This document shows, in pieces, positions 16,219-24,664 of a DNA stretch of 57,383 nucleotides (its first letter is position 1; every line of letters starts with the position of its first letter). The position numbers and the translations under genes are program-made. The notes under the pieces are model-generated. The model was not told the origin of the DNA. It saw only the letters and a program-made list of their open reading frames with translations, and searched no databases. This stretch comes from Hyphomicrobiales bacterium (GTDB lineage Bacteria > Pseudomonadota > Alphaproteobacteria > Rhizobiales > Rhizobiaceae), in assembly GCA_900472295.1 (NCBI GenBank), contig UCIA01000009.1:1-57383 (forward strand). The letters are read 5' to 3'.

Positions 16219-17307
16219 ATGGGACGGATAACGCTGACCAACATCGATCGCGCCTATGGCAAGGTGAAGATACTGCACGACATCAGTCTCGACGTCGGCG
16301 ACGGCGAGATGCTGGTGCTTGTCGGCCCGTCGGGGTGCGGCAAGTCCACGCTGCTCAGGCTGATTGCCGGATTGGACCGACCGACCGGCGGCAAGATCGA
16401 AATCGACGGCATCGACGTTACCGAGGTTTCGGCCGCGCGGCGCGGGCTCGCCATGGTGTTCCAGTCCTACGCGCTCTATCCGCATATGAGTGTGCGCCAG
16501 AACCTTGCCTTCGGGCTCGAAAACATCCGAATGCCGAAGGCCGAGATCGACCAGCGCATCGCGGAAGCGTCGCGCATGCTGGAGATCGCGCCTTATCTCG
16601 ACCGCCGGCCAGGGCAGCTCTCCGGTGGCCAGAAGCAGCGGGTGGCGATCGGCCGCGCGGTGGTGCGCAACCCGACCGCTTTCCTGCTCGACGAGCCGCT
16701 GTCCAATCTCGATGCCGAGCTGCGCATCTCGACGCGCGCGGAACTCGCGGCGCTGCACAAGCGGCTGGCAACGACGATGGTCTACGTCACCCACGATCAG
16801 GTCGAGGCGATGACGCTCGCCGACCGCATCGTGGTGATGCGCGCCGGCAAGATCGAGCAGGTCGGCCGGCCGCTCGATCTCTACAACGCGCCGGCCAATC
16901 TGTTCGTCGCCGGCTTCATCGGCGCGCCGCGCATGAACCTTTTGCCGGTCAAGGTGCGCTCGGCCAGTGCCACACAAGTGGATGTCGACGGTCCGGGCGG
17001 ACTTTCGGCTACGGTCGCGGTCGATGGCTCCGCGCTGAAACCGGGAGACGATGCCACGCTTGGCATCCGGCCGCACGACATCGAACTTTCCGATGGCGGC
17101 AAGGGTGCGGTGGAAGCACACGTCACGCTGGCCGAGGCGCTGGGGCCGGAAACCGTCGTCCACGCCACCATCGCCGGCGACAACAGGCTGGTCGCCGTGT
17201 TGAAGCATCAAGGCGTCGAAACACGAGGCGCGCCGCTCAGCCTTGTGCTGCCGCCGGAGCGGATGCATCTGTTCGATTCCGCCGGGTTGCGCGTGGCCTC
17301 GCGTTAA
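16219..17307 (+). CDS. Carbohydrate ABC transporter ATP-binding protein (UgpC/MsmK type)
   Basis: A 362-residue ATPase of the maltose/sn-glycerol-3-phosphate group. It has Walker A GPSGCGKSTLLRLIAGL, MVFQSYALYPHMSV (Q loop), signature LSGGQKQRVAIGRA, Walker B FLLDEPLSNLDAEL and the H-loop VYVTHDQVEAMTLADR. A C-terminal TOBE/OB regulatory domain runs from about residue 240 (GIRPHDIELSD). It was the partner of the truncated permease just upstream and is probably orphaned by the same deletion, unless it powers another importer of the cell, as multi-use UgpC-type ATPases can. Its last 4 bp overlap the convergent hydrolase gene. Confidence 0.92.
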   Translation: MGRITLTNIDRAYGKVKILHDISLDVGDGEMLVLVGPSGCGKSTLLRLIAGLDRPTGGKIEIDGIDVTEVSAARRGLAMVFQSYALYPHMSVRQNLAFGLENIRMPKAEIDQRIAEASRMLEIAPYLDRRPGQLSGGQKQRVAIGRAVVRNPTAFLLDEPLSNLDAELRISTRAELAALHKRLATTMVYVTHDQVEAMTLADRIVVMRAGKIEQVGRPLDLYNAPANLFVAGFIGAPRMNLLPVKVRSASATQVDVDGPGGLSATVAVDGSALKPGDDATLGIRPHDIELSDGGKGAVEAHVTLAEALGPETVVHATIAGDNRLVAVLKHQGVETRGAPLSLVLPPERMHLFDSAGLRVASR

Positions 17308-18188
17308 TCTGCACCAAGGTAGCGGCGGAAAAAGCCGGCCACGGCGGCGCGCATGGCCGGCGTTTCGACATGGCCGCTTTCCGGTTCGCGGCGAACGAAG
17401 AGCCTGTCGCCGGCACCGGCCCGCTCGTAAGCATCTCGCGTCTGCGCAAGTGCGCGATCGACGGCTGCCGGCGGCGTCAGCGGATCCTGGTCGCCGATGC
17501 CGATGAATTGCGGCCGCGGCGCGATCCGCCCGGCGATCTCGCCATTGGCGGCGATATTCAGCAACCCGGGGACGGTGAGATAGATGCCGTGCAGATCGTG
17601 GGCGCCGGTCTCGATCAGGCTGGCGAAATCGGCGAAGCAGCACAGATGCGCTGCGCAGGCGATGCGCGGTTCGACCGCCGCCAGCCAGTAGCCCAGCGTC
17701 GCGCCCATCGACAGGCCGTAGACGCCGATGCGCTCAGTGAGGATGTCGTCGCGCGCGGCAAGCCAGGCGAAGGCGGCGGCTTGCTCGCCCAGCATCTGGC
17801 CGGCCAGCGAGCGGCCCTGCCATAGCCTCGCCTTGGTGCGGGCGCTCTCGCCGGGTTCAGTGCGCACGCCGAAGGCAGGCATGTCGATCATCAGCGCGGC
17901 AAAACCCATCGCCGCGAAAGCAGGACCCGGCGCGCTTTGCAGGCTTGCCCGGCCATCGAGCAATTCGTCGGCGCCGATATCGTAGCGAAAGCCATGCGCG
18001 TGGATGCACAGCAGCGCCGGCACCGGCCCGTCGTGCAGCGGACGGGTGAGGAAGCCGCGCACCCGCTCGCCACGTAACGTGGTGAAGTCCAGTTCTTCGA
18101 CTATGAAGCTATTGCGGCGTTCCGTTCTTCGCGACCGAAAGATCAGCCCATGCTCGCCGATCTCGAACGCGTCGCACAGCTTGTCCAT
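17304..18188 (-). CDS. Alpha/beta hydrolase (dienelactone hydrolase/acetyl xylan esterase-like)
   Basis: A 294-residue alpha/beta-hydrolase. It has GFLTRPLHDGPVPALLCIHAHG at the first core strands, the nucleophile elbow YGLSMGATLGYW (serine in GLSMG), a probable acid in GIGDQDPLTPP, and the histidine in PESGHVETPAMRAAV. No signal peptide, so cytoplasmic. The pattern resembles the dienelactone hydrolase and cephalosporin-C/acetyl-xylan esterase groups; the substrate could be an acylated sugar or a lactone. It stands alone on the minus strand, overlapping the end of the ATPase gene. Upstream (18222-18233) is a small inverted repeat GTCTA-TC-TAGAC of unknown role. Confidence 0.75.
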   Translation of the reverse strand: MDKLCDAFEIGEHGLIFRSRRTERRNSFIVEELDFTTLRGERVRGFLTRPLHDGPVPALLCIHAHGFRYDIGADELLDGRASLQSAPGPAFAAMGFAALMIDMPAFGVRTEPGESARTKARLWQGRSLAGQMLGEQAAAFAWLAARDDILTERIGVYGLSMGATLGYWLAAVEPRIACAAHLCCFADFASLIETGAHDLHGIYLTVPGLLNIAANGEIAGRIAPRPQFIGIGDQDPLTPPAAVDRALAQTRDAYERAGAGDRLFVRREPESGHVETPAMRAAVAGFFRRYLGAD

Positions 18189-18329
18189 TGGATGTCCGAG
18201 TTTGAAGCAATGAAAAGTCGAGTCTATCTAGACAGCAGTTTGCCTAATGGCCAGATAGGGGTGAGCTTTGGACATGGCTGTGAGGGCGATGTCGAAGCCA
18301 GTCATCTGTCACATCGGCACCTTGCCCGC

Positions 18330-19349
18330 TCATGCGGTCAAGCGTGAAATCAGCCGGGTCAGTATGACGACCGGCGGTTGGCCAGGCATGAAGATCCGCG
18401 GGTTGGAAAGGGCGCTGACGATGTGACGCACAAAGTCTGATTTGTCGTAGCCGATTGACGATATCGGATAGGCGTCGAAGTTGGTCAGAGACACATTGTC
18501 GAAGCCATAAAGGCGGAAGCGACTGGGACGGTTGGCGGGGAAATCCGTCCGGCAGACATCGAGGACACCCATCGCCATCGCATCGGACGTGCAAAAGATC
18601 GCATCGGGGCAGTGGCCTCCCGTCAGACTAGCCGCCGCCGAATGGCCTGACTCGTAGGAATAGTCTCCCTGGACCGTCTGCAGCAGTTCAATTCCATGGC
18701 GCCTGAACGCATCGAGATAGTGGCCGACGCGCAGCTGTTCGACGCGCGAGGATGACCGGCCGGTCAGCAGGCTGGCGGTGCGAACGCGCTTGGCTGCCGC
18801 ATCCGCGACAGCTTCGACGATGCCGACTGCTTCGTCGGGAATGATGGTGGGGGACAGATCGTCATGCAGTCCGTTCAGCATGATCACCAGGTCCGAGCGG
18901 AACATGCGCCGCACCGTCGCCGCATCGGCAAAGTCGGAGAACACCACGGCCGCATCGACATGGTAGGCAACACCGTTGCGCAGAAAATCCTCGACCCCTT
19001 CCGCCGAGCCGATGCGGATGAGGATGACCTGCTTGCCAATCGACTGGATGGCGTCGAGAAGCCGGTCGAACAGGTCGAGATCGGAAAGGTCATGAATGTG
19101 GTTGACCACGACGGCGACCAGATTGACGGTCTTGGTGGTCAGGCTTTGCGCCAGCAGATTGGGTTTGTAGCCGAGCTGTGCGGCAGCGTGCAGGACACGT
19201 TCGCGTTTGTCCGCCGAGACCGGCCGTGGGCTGCTCGACAGCGCACGGCTGGCTGCGGCGCGTGACACGCCTGCCAGCCGCGCGACATCGGCAATTGTTG
19301 CGACGGGGTCTCGTATCTGTGCCGATCGGTGTCCTGTCGTGGCGCTCAC
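18330..19349 (-). CDS. LacI family regulator of the amino acid/glycosylasparaginase operon
   Basis: A repressor of about 339 residues. Its LacI helix-turn-helix is VATIADVARLAGVSRAAASR followed by ALSSSPRPVSADKRERV and the hinge LGYKPNLLAQSLTTK. The effector domain follows (VNLVAVVVNHIHDL, PDAIFCTSDAMAMGVLD, YGFDNVSL). A GTG at 19349 fits best because it overlaps the stop of the upstream binding-protein gene as GTGA; the frame itself is open to 19394. As the last gene of the operon it probably represses it through the 18-bp palindrome at 23168. LacI proteins usually sense sugars, which is notable beside an amino acid type transporter. Confidence 0.85.
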   Translation of the reverse strand: MSATTGHRSAQIRDPVATIADVARLAGVSRAAASRALSSSPRPVSADKRERVLHAAAQLGYKPNLLAQSLTTKTVNLVAVVVNHIHDLSDLDLFDRLLDAIQSIGKQVILIRIGSAEGVEDFLRNGVAYHVDAAVVFSDFADAATVRRMFRSDLVIMLNGLHDDLSPTIIPDEAVGIVEAVADAAAKRVRTASLLTGRSSSRVEQLRVGHYLDAFRRHGIELLQTVQGDYSYESGHSAAASLTGGHCPDAIFCTSDAMAMGVLDVCRTDFPANRPSRFRLYGFDNVSLTNFDAYPISSIGYDKSDFVRHIVSALSNPRIFMPGQPPVVILTRLISRLTA

Positions 19350-20137
19350 CACAGCGGGTTGAGCACCGGCGGATTGGACTCCGGGCCCCACCACTTCTTG
19401 TAGGTCGCCTGGTAGGTGCCCGACTGGATGAAATCGGACACGAACATGTCGAGCCAGCGGACGAATTCGGGATCGCCCTTGGCCACCGCAATGCCGATCG
19501 GATCGTTGGAATAGAGGCCAGGCAGCGTCACCAGGCTCGGTGTCTTGGTCGCGAGGTAATCGAGCAGCGAGGAATCCTCGATCGCCGCATCGACGCGCTT
19601 CTGTTGCAGCTGCAGGACGCCGTCGGGCGCGAACTGATCGACATAGACGAGTTCGGCGTCCGGCACGGCCGCCTTGAGGAAGGTTTCGCCCGTGGTGCCG
19701 CGGCCGACGACAACCTTCTTGCCGGCGAGACCTTTGAGGTCGGTTATCCCGGCATCTTTCTGGACGATGACGCGCAGGCCGGCCCGGTTGTAGGGGATGG
19801 TGAAGTTGACGGTCTTGGCCCGCTCAAGGGTTGCCGAGGTGTTTGCGACCGCGACATCGATCTGGCCCGAAACCAGCATGGAAATGCGCGCATCGCCCGA
19901 GACGTCGACGAACTCGACCGGTACGCCGAGCTTTTGCGCCAGCAGCATCGCGACATCGACATCGTAGCCGACAGGGTTGTTTTGTTGATCGCGAAAGCCG
20001 ATCGGCTCGCCGCCGAGCGACACGCCGATGCGGATGGTGCCACGTGAGCGGATGTCGTCGATCATGCCGGCGAGGGCCGGAAATGCCGAACCGGCCACGA
20101 TGGCCAGAACGGCGAAGGCACGCAGTATGGTTTTCAT
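19346..20137 (-). CDS. Polar amino acid-type ABC transporter substrate-binding protein
   Basis: A periplasmic binding protein of 263 residues with a signal peptide (MKTILRAFAVLAIVAGSAFP, cleavage near ALAG). Cluster-3 binding-protein features are present: RSRGTIRIGVSLGGEPIGFRD, NPVGYDVDVAMLLAQKLG, VEFVDVSGDARISMLVSGQI and the C-terminal YKKWWG. An AAGGAGAGG site precedes the ATG of MKTIL; the longer open frame upstream is not a signal sequence. It is transcribed after the hydrolase gene and coupled to the LacI gene. The ligand is expected to be an amino acid or an amino acid conjugate. Confidence 0.9.
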   Translation of the reverse strand: MKTILRAFAVLAIVAGSAFPALAGMIDDIRSRGTIRIGVSLGGEPIGFRDQQNNPVGYDVDVAMLLAQKLGVPVEFVDVSGDARISMLVSGQIDVAVANTSATLERAKTVNFTIPYNRAGLRVIVQKDAGITDLKGLAGKKVVVGRGTTGETFLKAAVPDAELVYVDQFAPDGVLQLQQKRVDAAIEDSSLLDYLATKTPSLVTLPGLYSNDPIGIAVAKGDPEFVRWLDMFVSDFIQSGTYQATYKKWWGPESNPPVLNPLW

Positions 20138-20154
20138 GGTTCCTCTCCTTGTTT

Positions 20155-21075
20155 TCAAGTGACGCGCTTTGCTGCCCGCAATTCGGGTGCGGACATGGAA
20201 TCGTTCCAGAGCCAGTAGCGGATCTCGCCTTCGCATCTGAAATTCACCACCTCGTGGTTCTGCCTGGCATCGACGGCGTGGATGACCACGCCGGCCAGGA
20301 AGCCGGTGTCGAGTTCAGCCAGTTCCTCAACCGCCAGCGCGACCGCGTCGACCAAGGATCGGCCGAGCTTCATGGCCAGCACGACGGTGCGCGCGGTGGC
20401 GCAGCGTATCGTCATTTCGCCGGTGTGGGTGCAGGCCGCCGCGCCATAGCGGCTGTCGGCGTAAAAGCCGGCGCCGGGAATAGGGGAGTCGCCCAGCCGT
20501 CCCGGATGTTTCCAGGCCCAGCCCGAGGTCGAGGTCGCGGCATGGATGCCGCGCTGCGGATCCGCCGACAGGAAGACGGTGGTGTCACGGACCCGCTCGG
20601 GATCGGTAATGGCTCGGCTGAGCGGCGCCAGATCGATGTCGGGGAATTTCGCCAGTTGTTGCGGGGTGAGTTCCTGTTGCAGCCGCTCCCACCAGACGCG
20701 CCTGCTATCGTCGAACAGGACCTCGTCCTCGGCAAAGCCGATTTCGCTGGCAAAGCGCCGCGCCCCTTCGCCAGTCAGCATCACATGCGGCAGGCGCTTC
20801 ATCACCTGGTGCGCCAAAGCGGCGACCGGCAAGGTCCTTGGCACGGCGCCGACGGAGCCTACCTCGCGTGTGTTGCCGTCCATGACGCCGGCGTCGAACT
20901 CCATCTCGCCCAGCATGTTCGGCCAGCCGCCATAGCCGACGCTGCGAACCTTGACCTCGCGCTCGACCTTGCCGATGCCGGCAATCATCGCCTCCAGGCT
21001 GACGGCGCCGTCGCGCAGCATTTGCACCGAGGTCTCGAACCCCGGCCATGCCTCATTGTTGGCTAACAGCAGCAT
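20155..21075 (-). CDS. N(4)-(beta-N-acetylglucosaminyl)-L-asparaginase family Ntn-hydrolase
   Basis: A 306-residue member of the glycosylasparaginase/isoaspartyl peptidase family, which self-cleaves to expose a catalytic threonine. The expected Asp-Thr cleavage site is Asp164-Thr165 (RVRDTTVFLSADP). The family block HAATSTSGWAWKHPGRLGD then SPIPGAGFYAD follows at about 178-206, and GDSPIPGAG is diagnostic. N-terminal conserved parts are MEFDAGVMDGNTREVGSVGA. No signal peptide, so the substrate must be imported, presumably by the ABC transporter in the same operon. Possible substrates are GlcNAc-asparagine or other N-glycosyl or isoaspartyl amino acids. Confidence 0.85.
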   Translation of the reverse strand: MLLLANNEAWPGFETSVQMLRDGAVSLEAMIAGIGKVEREVKVRSVGYGGWPNMLGEMEFDAGVMDGNTREVGSVGAVPRTLPVAALAHQVMKRLPHVMLTGEGARRFASEIGFAEDEVLFDDSRRVWWERLQQELTPQQLAKFPDIDLAPLSRAITDPERVRDTTVFLSADPQRGIHAATSTSGWAWKHPGRLGDSPIPGAGFYADSRYGAAACTHTGEMTIRCATARTVVLAMKLGRSLVDAVALAVEELAELDTGFLAGVVIHAVDARQNHEVVNFRCEGEIRYWLWNDSMSAPELRAAKRVT

Positions 21076-21077
21076 TC

Positions 21078-21812
21078 CTAGTCCTTGCGCATCCTGGAGA
21101 GAAACTGCGCAACACGCGGCTGCGCCCGGCCACCGTCGGCGGCAAAAAAACGATCCGTTGGCAGATCGACCACCAGCCTGCCCTTGTCGAGGAAGACGAT
21201 GCGGTCGGAAATCTCGCGTGCGAATTCGATCTCGTGGGTGACGAAAAGCATGGTCGTGCCTTGCGCGGCGAGCTTTGCCAGGATGGCCAGCACCTCGGCG
21301 GTCATTTCCGGGTCGAGCGCGCTGGTCACCTCATCAAGCAGCAGATAGCGCGGCTGCATGGCGAGCGCCCGGCAGATGCCGACGCGCTGGCGTTGCCCGC
21401 CCGACAGTTGCGCCGGGTAGGCGTCGGCCCGGTCGGCGAGGCCGACAGACTCGAGCAGCTTGCGCGCAATCGCCTCGGCCTCCGGGCGTGGAGTCTTCAA
21501 CACCTCGATCGGGGCGAGCGTGATGTTCTGGAGCACGCTCATATGCGGATAGAGATTGAACAGCTGGAAGACCGTGCCGGAGCGCTTGCGGGCCTCGGCC
21601 AGTTCCTTCGGTTTGCTGACATCGAAATCGTCGACCGTGATGCGGCCCGCGTTCAGTCTTTCGAGGCCGTTGATGCAACGGATCAGCGTCGATTTCCCGG
21701 ACCCCGACGAGCCGAGGATCGAGACCACTTCGCCGGGTGCGATCGTCAGGTCGACGCCGTCGAGCACGGTGACCTCGCTAAAAGCTTTCCGGACGTTTTC
21801 GACCTTGAGCAT
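21078..21812 (-). CDS. Polar amino acid ABC transporter ATP-binding protein
   Basis: A 244-residue ATPase of the GlnQ/HisP type. It has Walker A GSSGSGKSTLIRCINGLERL, VFQLFNLYPHMSV, signature LSGGQRQRVGICRAL, Walker B YLLLDEVTSALDPE and the H-loop FVTHEIEFAREISDR. The ATG of MLKVENVRKAF is used; it lies one base after the stop of the permease gene, and the longer reading overlaps that gene. It is followed two bases later by the glycosylasparaginase-family gene. The LDEVTSALDPE form is usual for this subfamily. Confidence 0.92.
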   Translation of the reverse strand: MLKVENVRKAFSEVTVLDGVDLTIAPGEVVSILGSSGSGKSTLIRCINGLERLNAGRITVDDFDVSKPKELAEARKRSGTVFQLFNLYPHMSVLQNITLAPIEVLKTPRPEAEAIARKLLESVGLADRADAYPAQLSGGQRQRVGICRALAMQPRYLLLDEVTSALDPEMTAEVLAILAKLAAQGTTMLFVTHEIEFAREISDRIVFLDKGRLVVDLPTDRFFAADGGRAQPRVAQFLSRMRKD

Positions 21813-21813
21813 G

Positions 21814-22485
21814 CTAGAGCCCCCGCCAGGCGCTGTGCGCCCGCAGGCGGTTTTCGAAACGCTCGCCAAGCAGGGCGACCAGCTTTGCCGCGCCGTAGTA
21901 AAGCAGCCCGACGACGGTCCAGACCACGAATGGTTTCAGGGTCCGCATGTTGAGGATGTGTCCGATCTTGGTGAGGTCGACGACGCCGATGACCGAAATC
22001 AGCGAGGTCACCTGAAGCTGGTTGACCAGCAGCGCGACCAGCGGCCCGACGGCGAAGGCGGCGGCCTGGGGCGTCACGATATGGCGCAGGACCTGCCAGC
22101 GGGTGATGCCGAAGACACGTGCGGCCTCGACCTGCTCGCGTTCGATCGACTCGATCGCCGAGACCGCGATGACATAGACGAAGGCCGCGGTATTGGCCGA
22201 CAGGGTGATGGTGGCCGCGGTGACGGGAGTCACGCGGATATGCAAAAGCGCGGGCAAGCCGAAGAACACCAGGAACAGCTGCACCAGCACCGGTGAGTTC
22301 TTCAACAGCTCCGACAGGAAGGTGACGATCTGGGCGAGCACCGGCACGCGGTAGAACCGCACCAGCGCCCAGCCCAGGCCGATCAGTAGCCCGATAAGCG
22401 ACGTAACGAGAAACAGCGCGATGTTGGTGCCGAGACCCTGCGCCAGCAGGATCAAATCGTAGGAGGTGAAGTCGCTGAACCGCAT
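21814..22485 (-). CDS. Polar amino acid ABC transporter permease 2
   Basis: A 223-residue inner-membrane permease of the HisM/GlnP type. Its start MRFSDFTSYDLILLAQGLGT shares one base with the stop of the upstream permease (TGATG). The HEQ/EAA coupling region is IESIEREQVEAARVFGITRW then QVLRHIVTPQAA, and LLKNSPVLVQLFLVFFGLPAL is a typical family stretch. It pairs with the permease encoded just before it to make a heterodimeric channel, the common arrangement for amino acid importers. Confidence 0.9.
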   Translation of the reverse strand: MRFSDFTSYDLILLAQGLGTNIALFLVTSLIGLLIGLGWALVRFYRVPVLAQIVTFLSELLKNSPVLVQLFLVFFGLPALLHIRVTPVTAATITLSANTAAFVYVIAVSAIESIEREQVEAARVFGITRWQVLRHIVTPQAAAFAVGPLVALLVNQLQVTSLISVIGVVDLTKIGHILNMRTLKPFVVWTVVGLLYYGAAKLVALLGERFENRLRAHSAWRGL

Positions 22486-23156
22486 CAGCCGACCGCCTCC
22501 ATCATGTCCCGGTTGAGATGGCGGTGCAGAAGCGTGACCGCCAGCGAGACCAGATAGGTGAGGGCGGCGTAGGCACAAAGCAGCACCACATAGACCTCGA
22601 ACGGCCGATAGGTCTGCGACACGACGATCTGGGCCGAGCCGGTGAGCTCATTGAGCGTGATGGTCGACAGGATCGAGGACGTCAGGATCATGTTGATGAG
22701 CACCGATCCGAGCGGCCGCACGGAGGTGCGCAGCGCAATCGGCAATACGATGCGGGTGAAGATCTTGCGCCTCGACAGTCCGCTCACTTCAGCGGCATCG
22801 ATGATGCCCTGGTCGATGGCAAGGATGCCGGCGCGAATGGTGTCTGAGGCATAGGCGCCGCCGGCAATCGAAAGCGCGACGACGCCGGTGGTGAAGGCGT
22901 CGATGTAGATGCCGAGCTCAGGCAGGCCGTAATAGAAGAAGAAAAGCTGGACGATGAACGGCACATTGCGAAACAGATCGACATAGATGAAGGCGATCCG
23001 CCTCAGCGTTGAGGAGGCGGAGGTACGCGCGATCGCCACCAGCGCGCCCATGACGACACTTCCCACCAACGACAGCGCGCAGGCCGCCGCGGTGAGTTCG
23101 GCGCCGCGCGCCAGAAAGCCCAGATGCGGCAGCAGAATTGACAGATCGAAATGCAC
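22485..23156 (-). CDS. Polar amino acid ABC transporter permease 1, first gene of the operon
   Basis: A 223-residue permease with four to five hydrophobic segments. It has RNVPFIVQLFFFYYGLPELG, the coupling loop AIDQGIIDAAEVSGLSRRKI then FTRIVLPIALRTSVRPLG, and a C-terminal LLHRHLNRDMMEAVG. The start is GTG (reading MHFDLSILLPHLG), with a modest GGGAA site. The 18-bp palindrome at 23168-23185 ends 12 bp before the start codon, so regulation at this promoter is likely. Order of transcription: permease 1, permease 2, ATPase, glycosylasparaginase-family hydrolase, binding protein, LacI. Confidence 0.9.
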   Translation of the reverse strand: MHFDLSILLPHLGFLARGAELTAAACALSLVGSVVMGALVAIARTSASSTLRRIAFIYVDLFRNVPFIVQLFFFYYGLPELGIYIDAFTTGVVALSIAGGAYASDTIRAGILAIDQGIIDAAEVSGLSRRKIFTRIVLPIALRTSVRPLGSVLINMILTSSILSTITLNELTGSAQIVVSQTYRPFEVYVVLLCAYAALTYLVSLAVTLLHRHLNRDMMEAVG

Positions 23157-23167
23157 CGGCAGTTCCC

Positions 23168-23185
23168 AGTGAAACCGGTTTCACT
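23168..23185. promoter_or_regulatory. 18-bp perfect palindrome, probable LacI operator
   Basis: AGTGAAACCGGTTTCACT is perfectly self-complementary with a central CCGG, the usual shape of LacI/GalR-family operators. It lies just upstream of the first permease gene. A TTGACA box for the minus strand is at 23206-23211. Binding by the operon's own LacI protein (18330-19349) is inferred. Confidence 0.75.
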
Positions 23186-23421
23186 TTTCTGTCTTTCGCT
23201 ACGCCTGTCAAGCACACACAGAAGCGGATTCACTGCTCCCGACCCAAGAGAGGGCTTTGGGCGATCAGCTGGGGCGGTCGCCAGGGTAAGCGAAGAATTG
23301 GCCTCTGGGTCCAGCGTCCCGCTTTATCTCGGATTTTTGACCTGCCGGACTGCGGCTAAATTGCGCCAATCCGGCGTCTATGCTTGATGCCGCCGCACTT
23401 TCGCTCCACATCGTGTGGGCC

Positions 23422-24555
23422 ATGAAGGATGAGACAGCTAACCGGCGTCGGACTTTGCTGTGGGCCTTGCCCGCATCGCTGATCCTGCATGTGCTGATCG
23501 CAGCATTCCTGGTCTATGGCCTGCCCACGCCTCCGCAGCCGCCGCAGGAGGAGCAGCCGGTCAATGTCGCACTCGTGCCTCCGCCCGAGCCGCCGAAACC
23601 TGAACCCCCGCCGCCGCCGAAGCCTGAGGCGCAAAAGCAGCCGGAACCGAAAGTCGAAAAGCCTGTACCGGAAAAGCCGCCGGAGCCCGACGTGCTGAAG
23701 CCTGTATTCCAGTTCGGCGACAAGGATACCGGCCCCAGGAAATCCCTGGATGGGGCCAGCGCCCAGGACAACTCGCCGACGCCGGCCAAGGATCAGGCTT
23801 CGAAGCCGCCGGGTGAGCCGAAGGACGCAGAGAGCAAACCCGCCGCGGCGCCAGCATCCGGAGAGCCGCCGGATGCAGCCAAGGCCGAAGAGAAGCCGGC
23901 AACCGCGGCCGTGGAGCCGGCGGAGAAGCAGGCGACCGAGGACGCGACCAAGCAGGAAGCAGACAAACAGCAGCCGCAAGACGCCGACAAACAGGCGGCC
24001 GCAACGCCGTTGGCCGTCCCCGGCGACGAGGGCGAGATCGAGCTTCCGGCGTCGGCCCAGGCGCCGAAGGCCAGGCCCGAAACCAAGCCGAAACCAAGCC
24101 CTGCAAAGGTCTCGAAGCCTGGAAGCGGAGGCGCCAAGAGGCCTAGCTCCACGGAGGTGGCCTCTGCCGGGGCTTATTCGGGCCTTCCGGGTGTCCGCAG
24201 GCTCTTCTCGCAAGGCGCTACCGGCAATGCATTCGGCACGACGGCGACCGACGGCATGTCTCGCGGTGAGCGCGTTGCCACACTTTGCGCCAACGTGTTG
24301 GCCGAGGAGCTGAAGGGCGCCGCGTTTTCTCCCGAGTGGCTACCAATGAGACCGCTGAAGTCAGGCAATATTGTTGTCGATCCGGATGCGGCCTTTCGCG
24401 CAACGATTGGATGGTACCATGTGAGCTTCCGGTGTGAGGTCGACACCGACGCGACGCGGGTCGTGTCCTTCGACTCCCGTGTCGGGTCTGCCGCCTCGCC
24501 AGCCGAAAGCGCTCAGCTCGAACAGGCACTTCGCCGGCAGCGTTCCGGCGGATAG
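23422..24555 (+). CDS. TonB-like proline-rich membrane protein with C-terminal DUF930 domain
   Basis: A protein of about 377 residues with three parts. First, a short basic N-terminus and one transmembrane helix (RRTLLWALPASLILHVLIAA then FLVYGLP). Second, a long low-complexity segment rich in Pro, Lys, Glu, Ala and Gln (PPPEPPKPEPPPPPKPEAQK and so on, to about residue 245). Third, a conserved globular end of about 110 residues (RGERVATLCANVLAEELKGA) of the DUF930 type known in Rhizobiales. The first half resembles TonB or TolA, proteins that span the periplasm, but no TonB C-terminal domain is seen. The ATG of MKDETANRRR is preferred; one 14 codons upstream is possible. Function unknown. Confidence 0.75.
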   Translation: MKDETANRRRTLLWALPASLILHVLIAAFLVYGLPTPPQPPQEEQPVNVALVPPPEPPKPEPPPPPKPEAQKQPEPKVEKPVPEKPPEPDVLKPVFQFGDKDTGPRKSLDGASAQDNSPTPAKDQASKPPGEPKDAESKPAAAPASGEPPDAAKAEEKPATAAVEPAEKQATEDATKQEADKQQPQDADKQAAATPLAVPGDEGEIELPASAQAPKARPETKPKPSPAKVSKPGSGGAKRPSSTEVASAGAYSGLPGVRRLFSQGATGNAFGTTATDGMSRGERVATLCANVLAEELKGAAFSPEWLPMRPLKSGNIVVDPDAAFRATIGWYHVSFRCEVDTDATRVVSFDSRVGSAASPAESAQLEQALRRQRSGG

Positions 24556-24664
24556 CCTCCGCGTTAAGCTCCTGGTAACTCTCCTAGGTCGTAGACCAAA
24601 TCGCTTCTCTTGCTCTCCATAGATGCTAGGCTGCATCGGGGTGAATTGAAGGAGCAAGACCACC

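Noticed and set aside
16177..17825. Long overlapping frames on both strands over the UgpC-type ATPase and hydrolase genes
   Set aside because: Both are low-complexity Arg/Ala/Gly-rich readings of the out-of-frame strand; the genes in the accepted frames have all ABC and hydrolase motifs.
23138..23387. Small open frames (about 60-80 codons) between the permease and the DUF930 gene
   Set aside because: They cross the palindromic operator and promoter region, have no family similarity and no good ribosome site.
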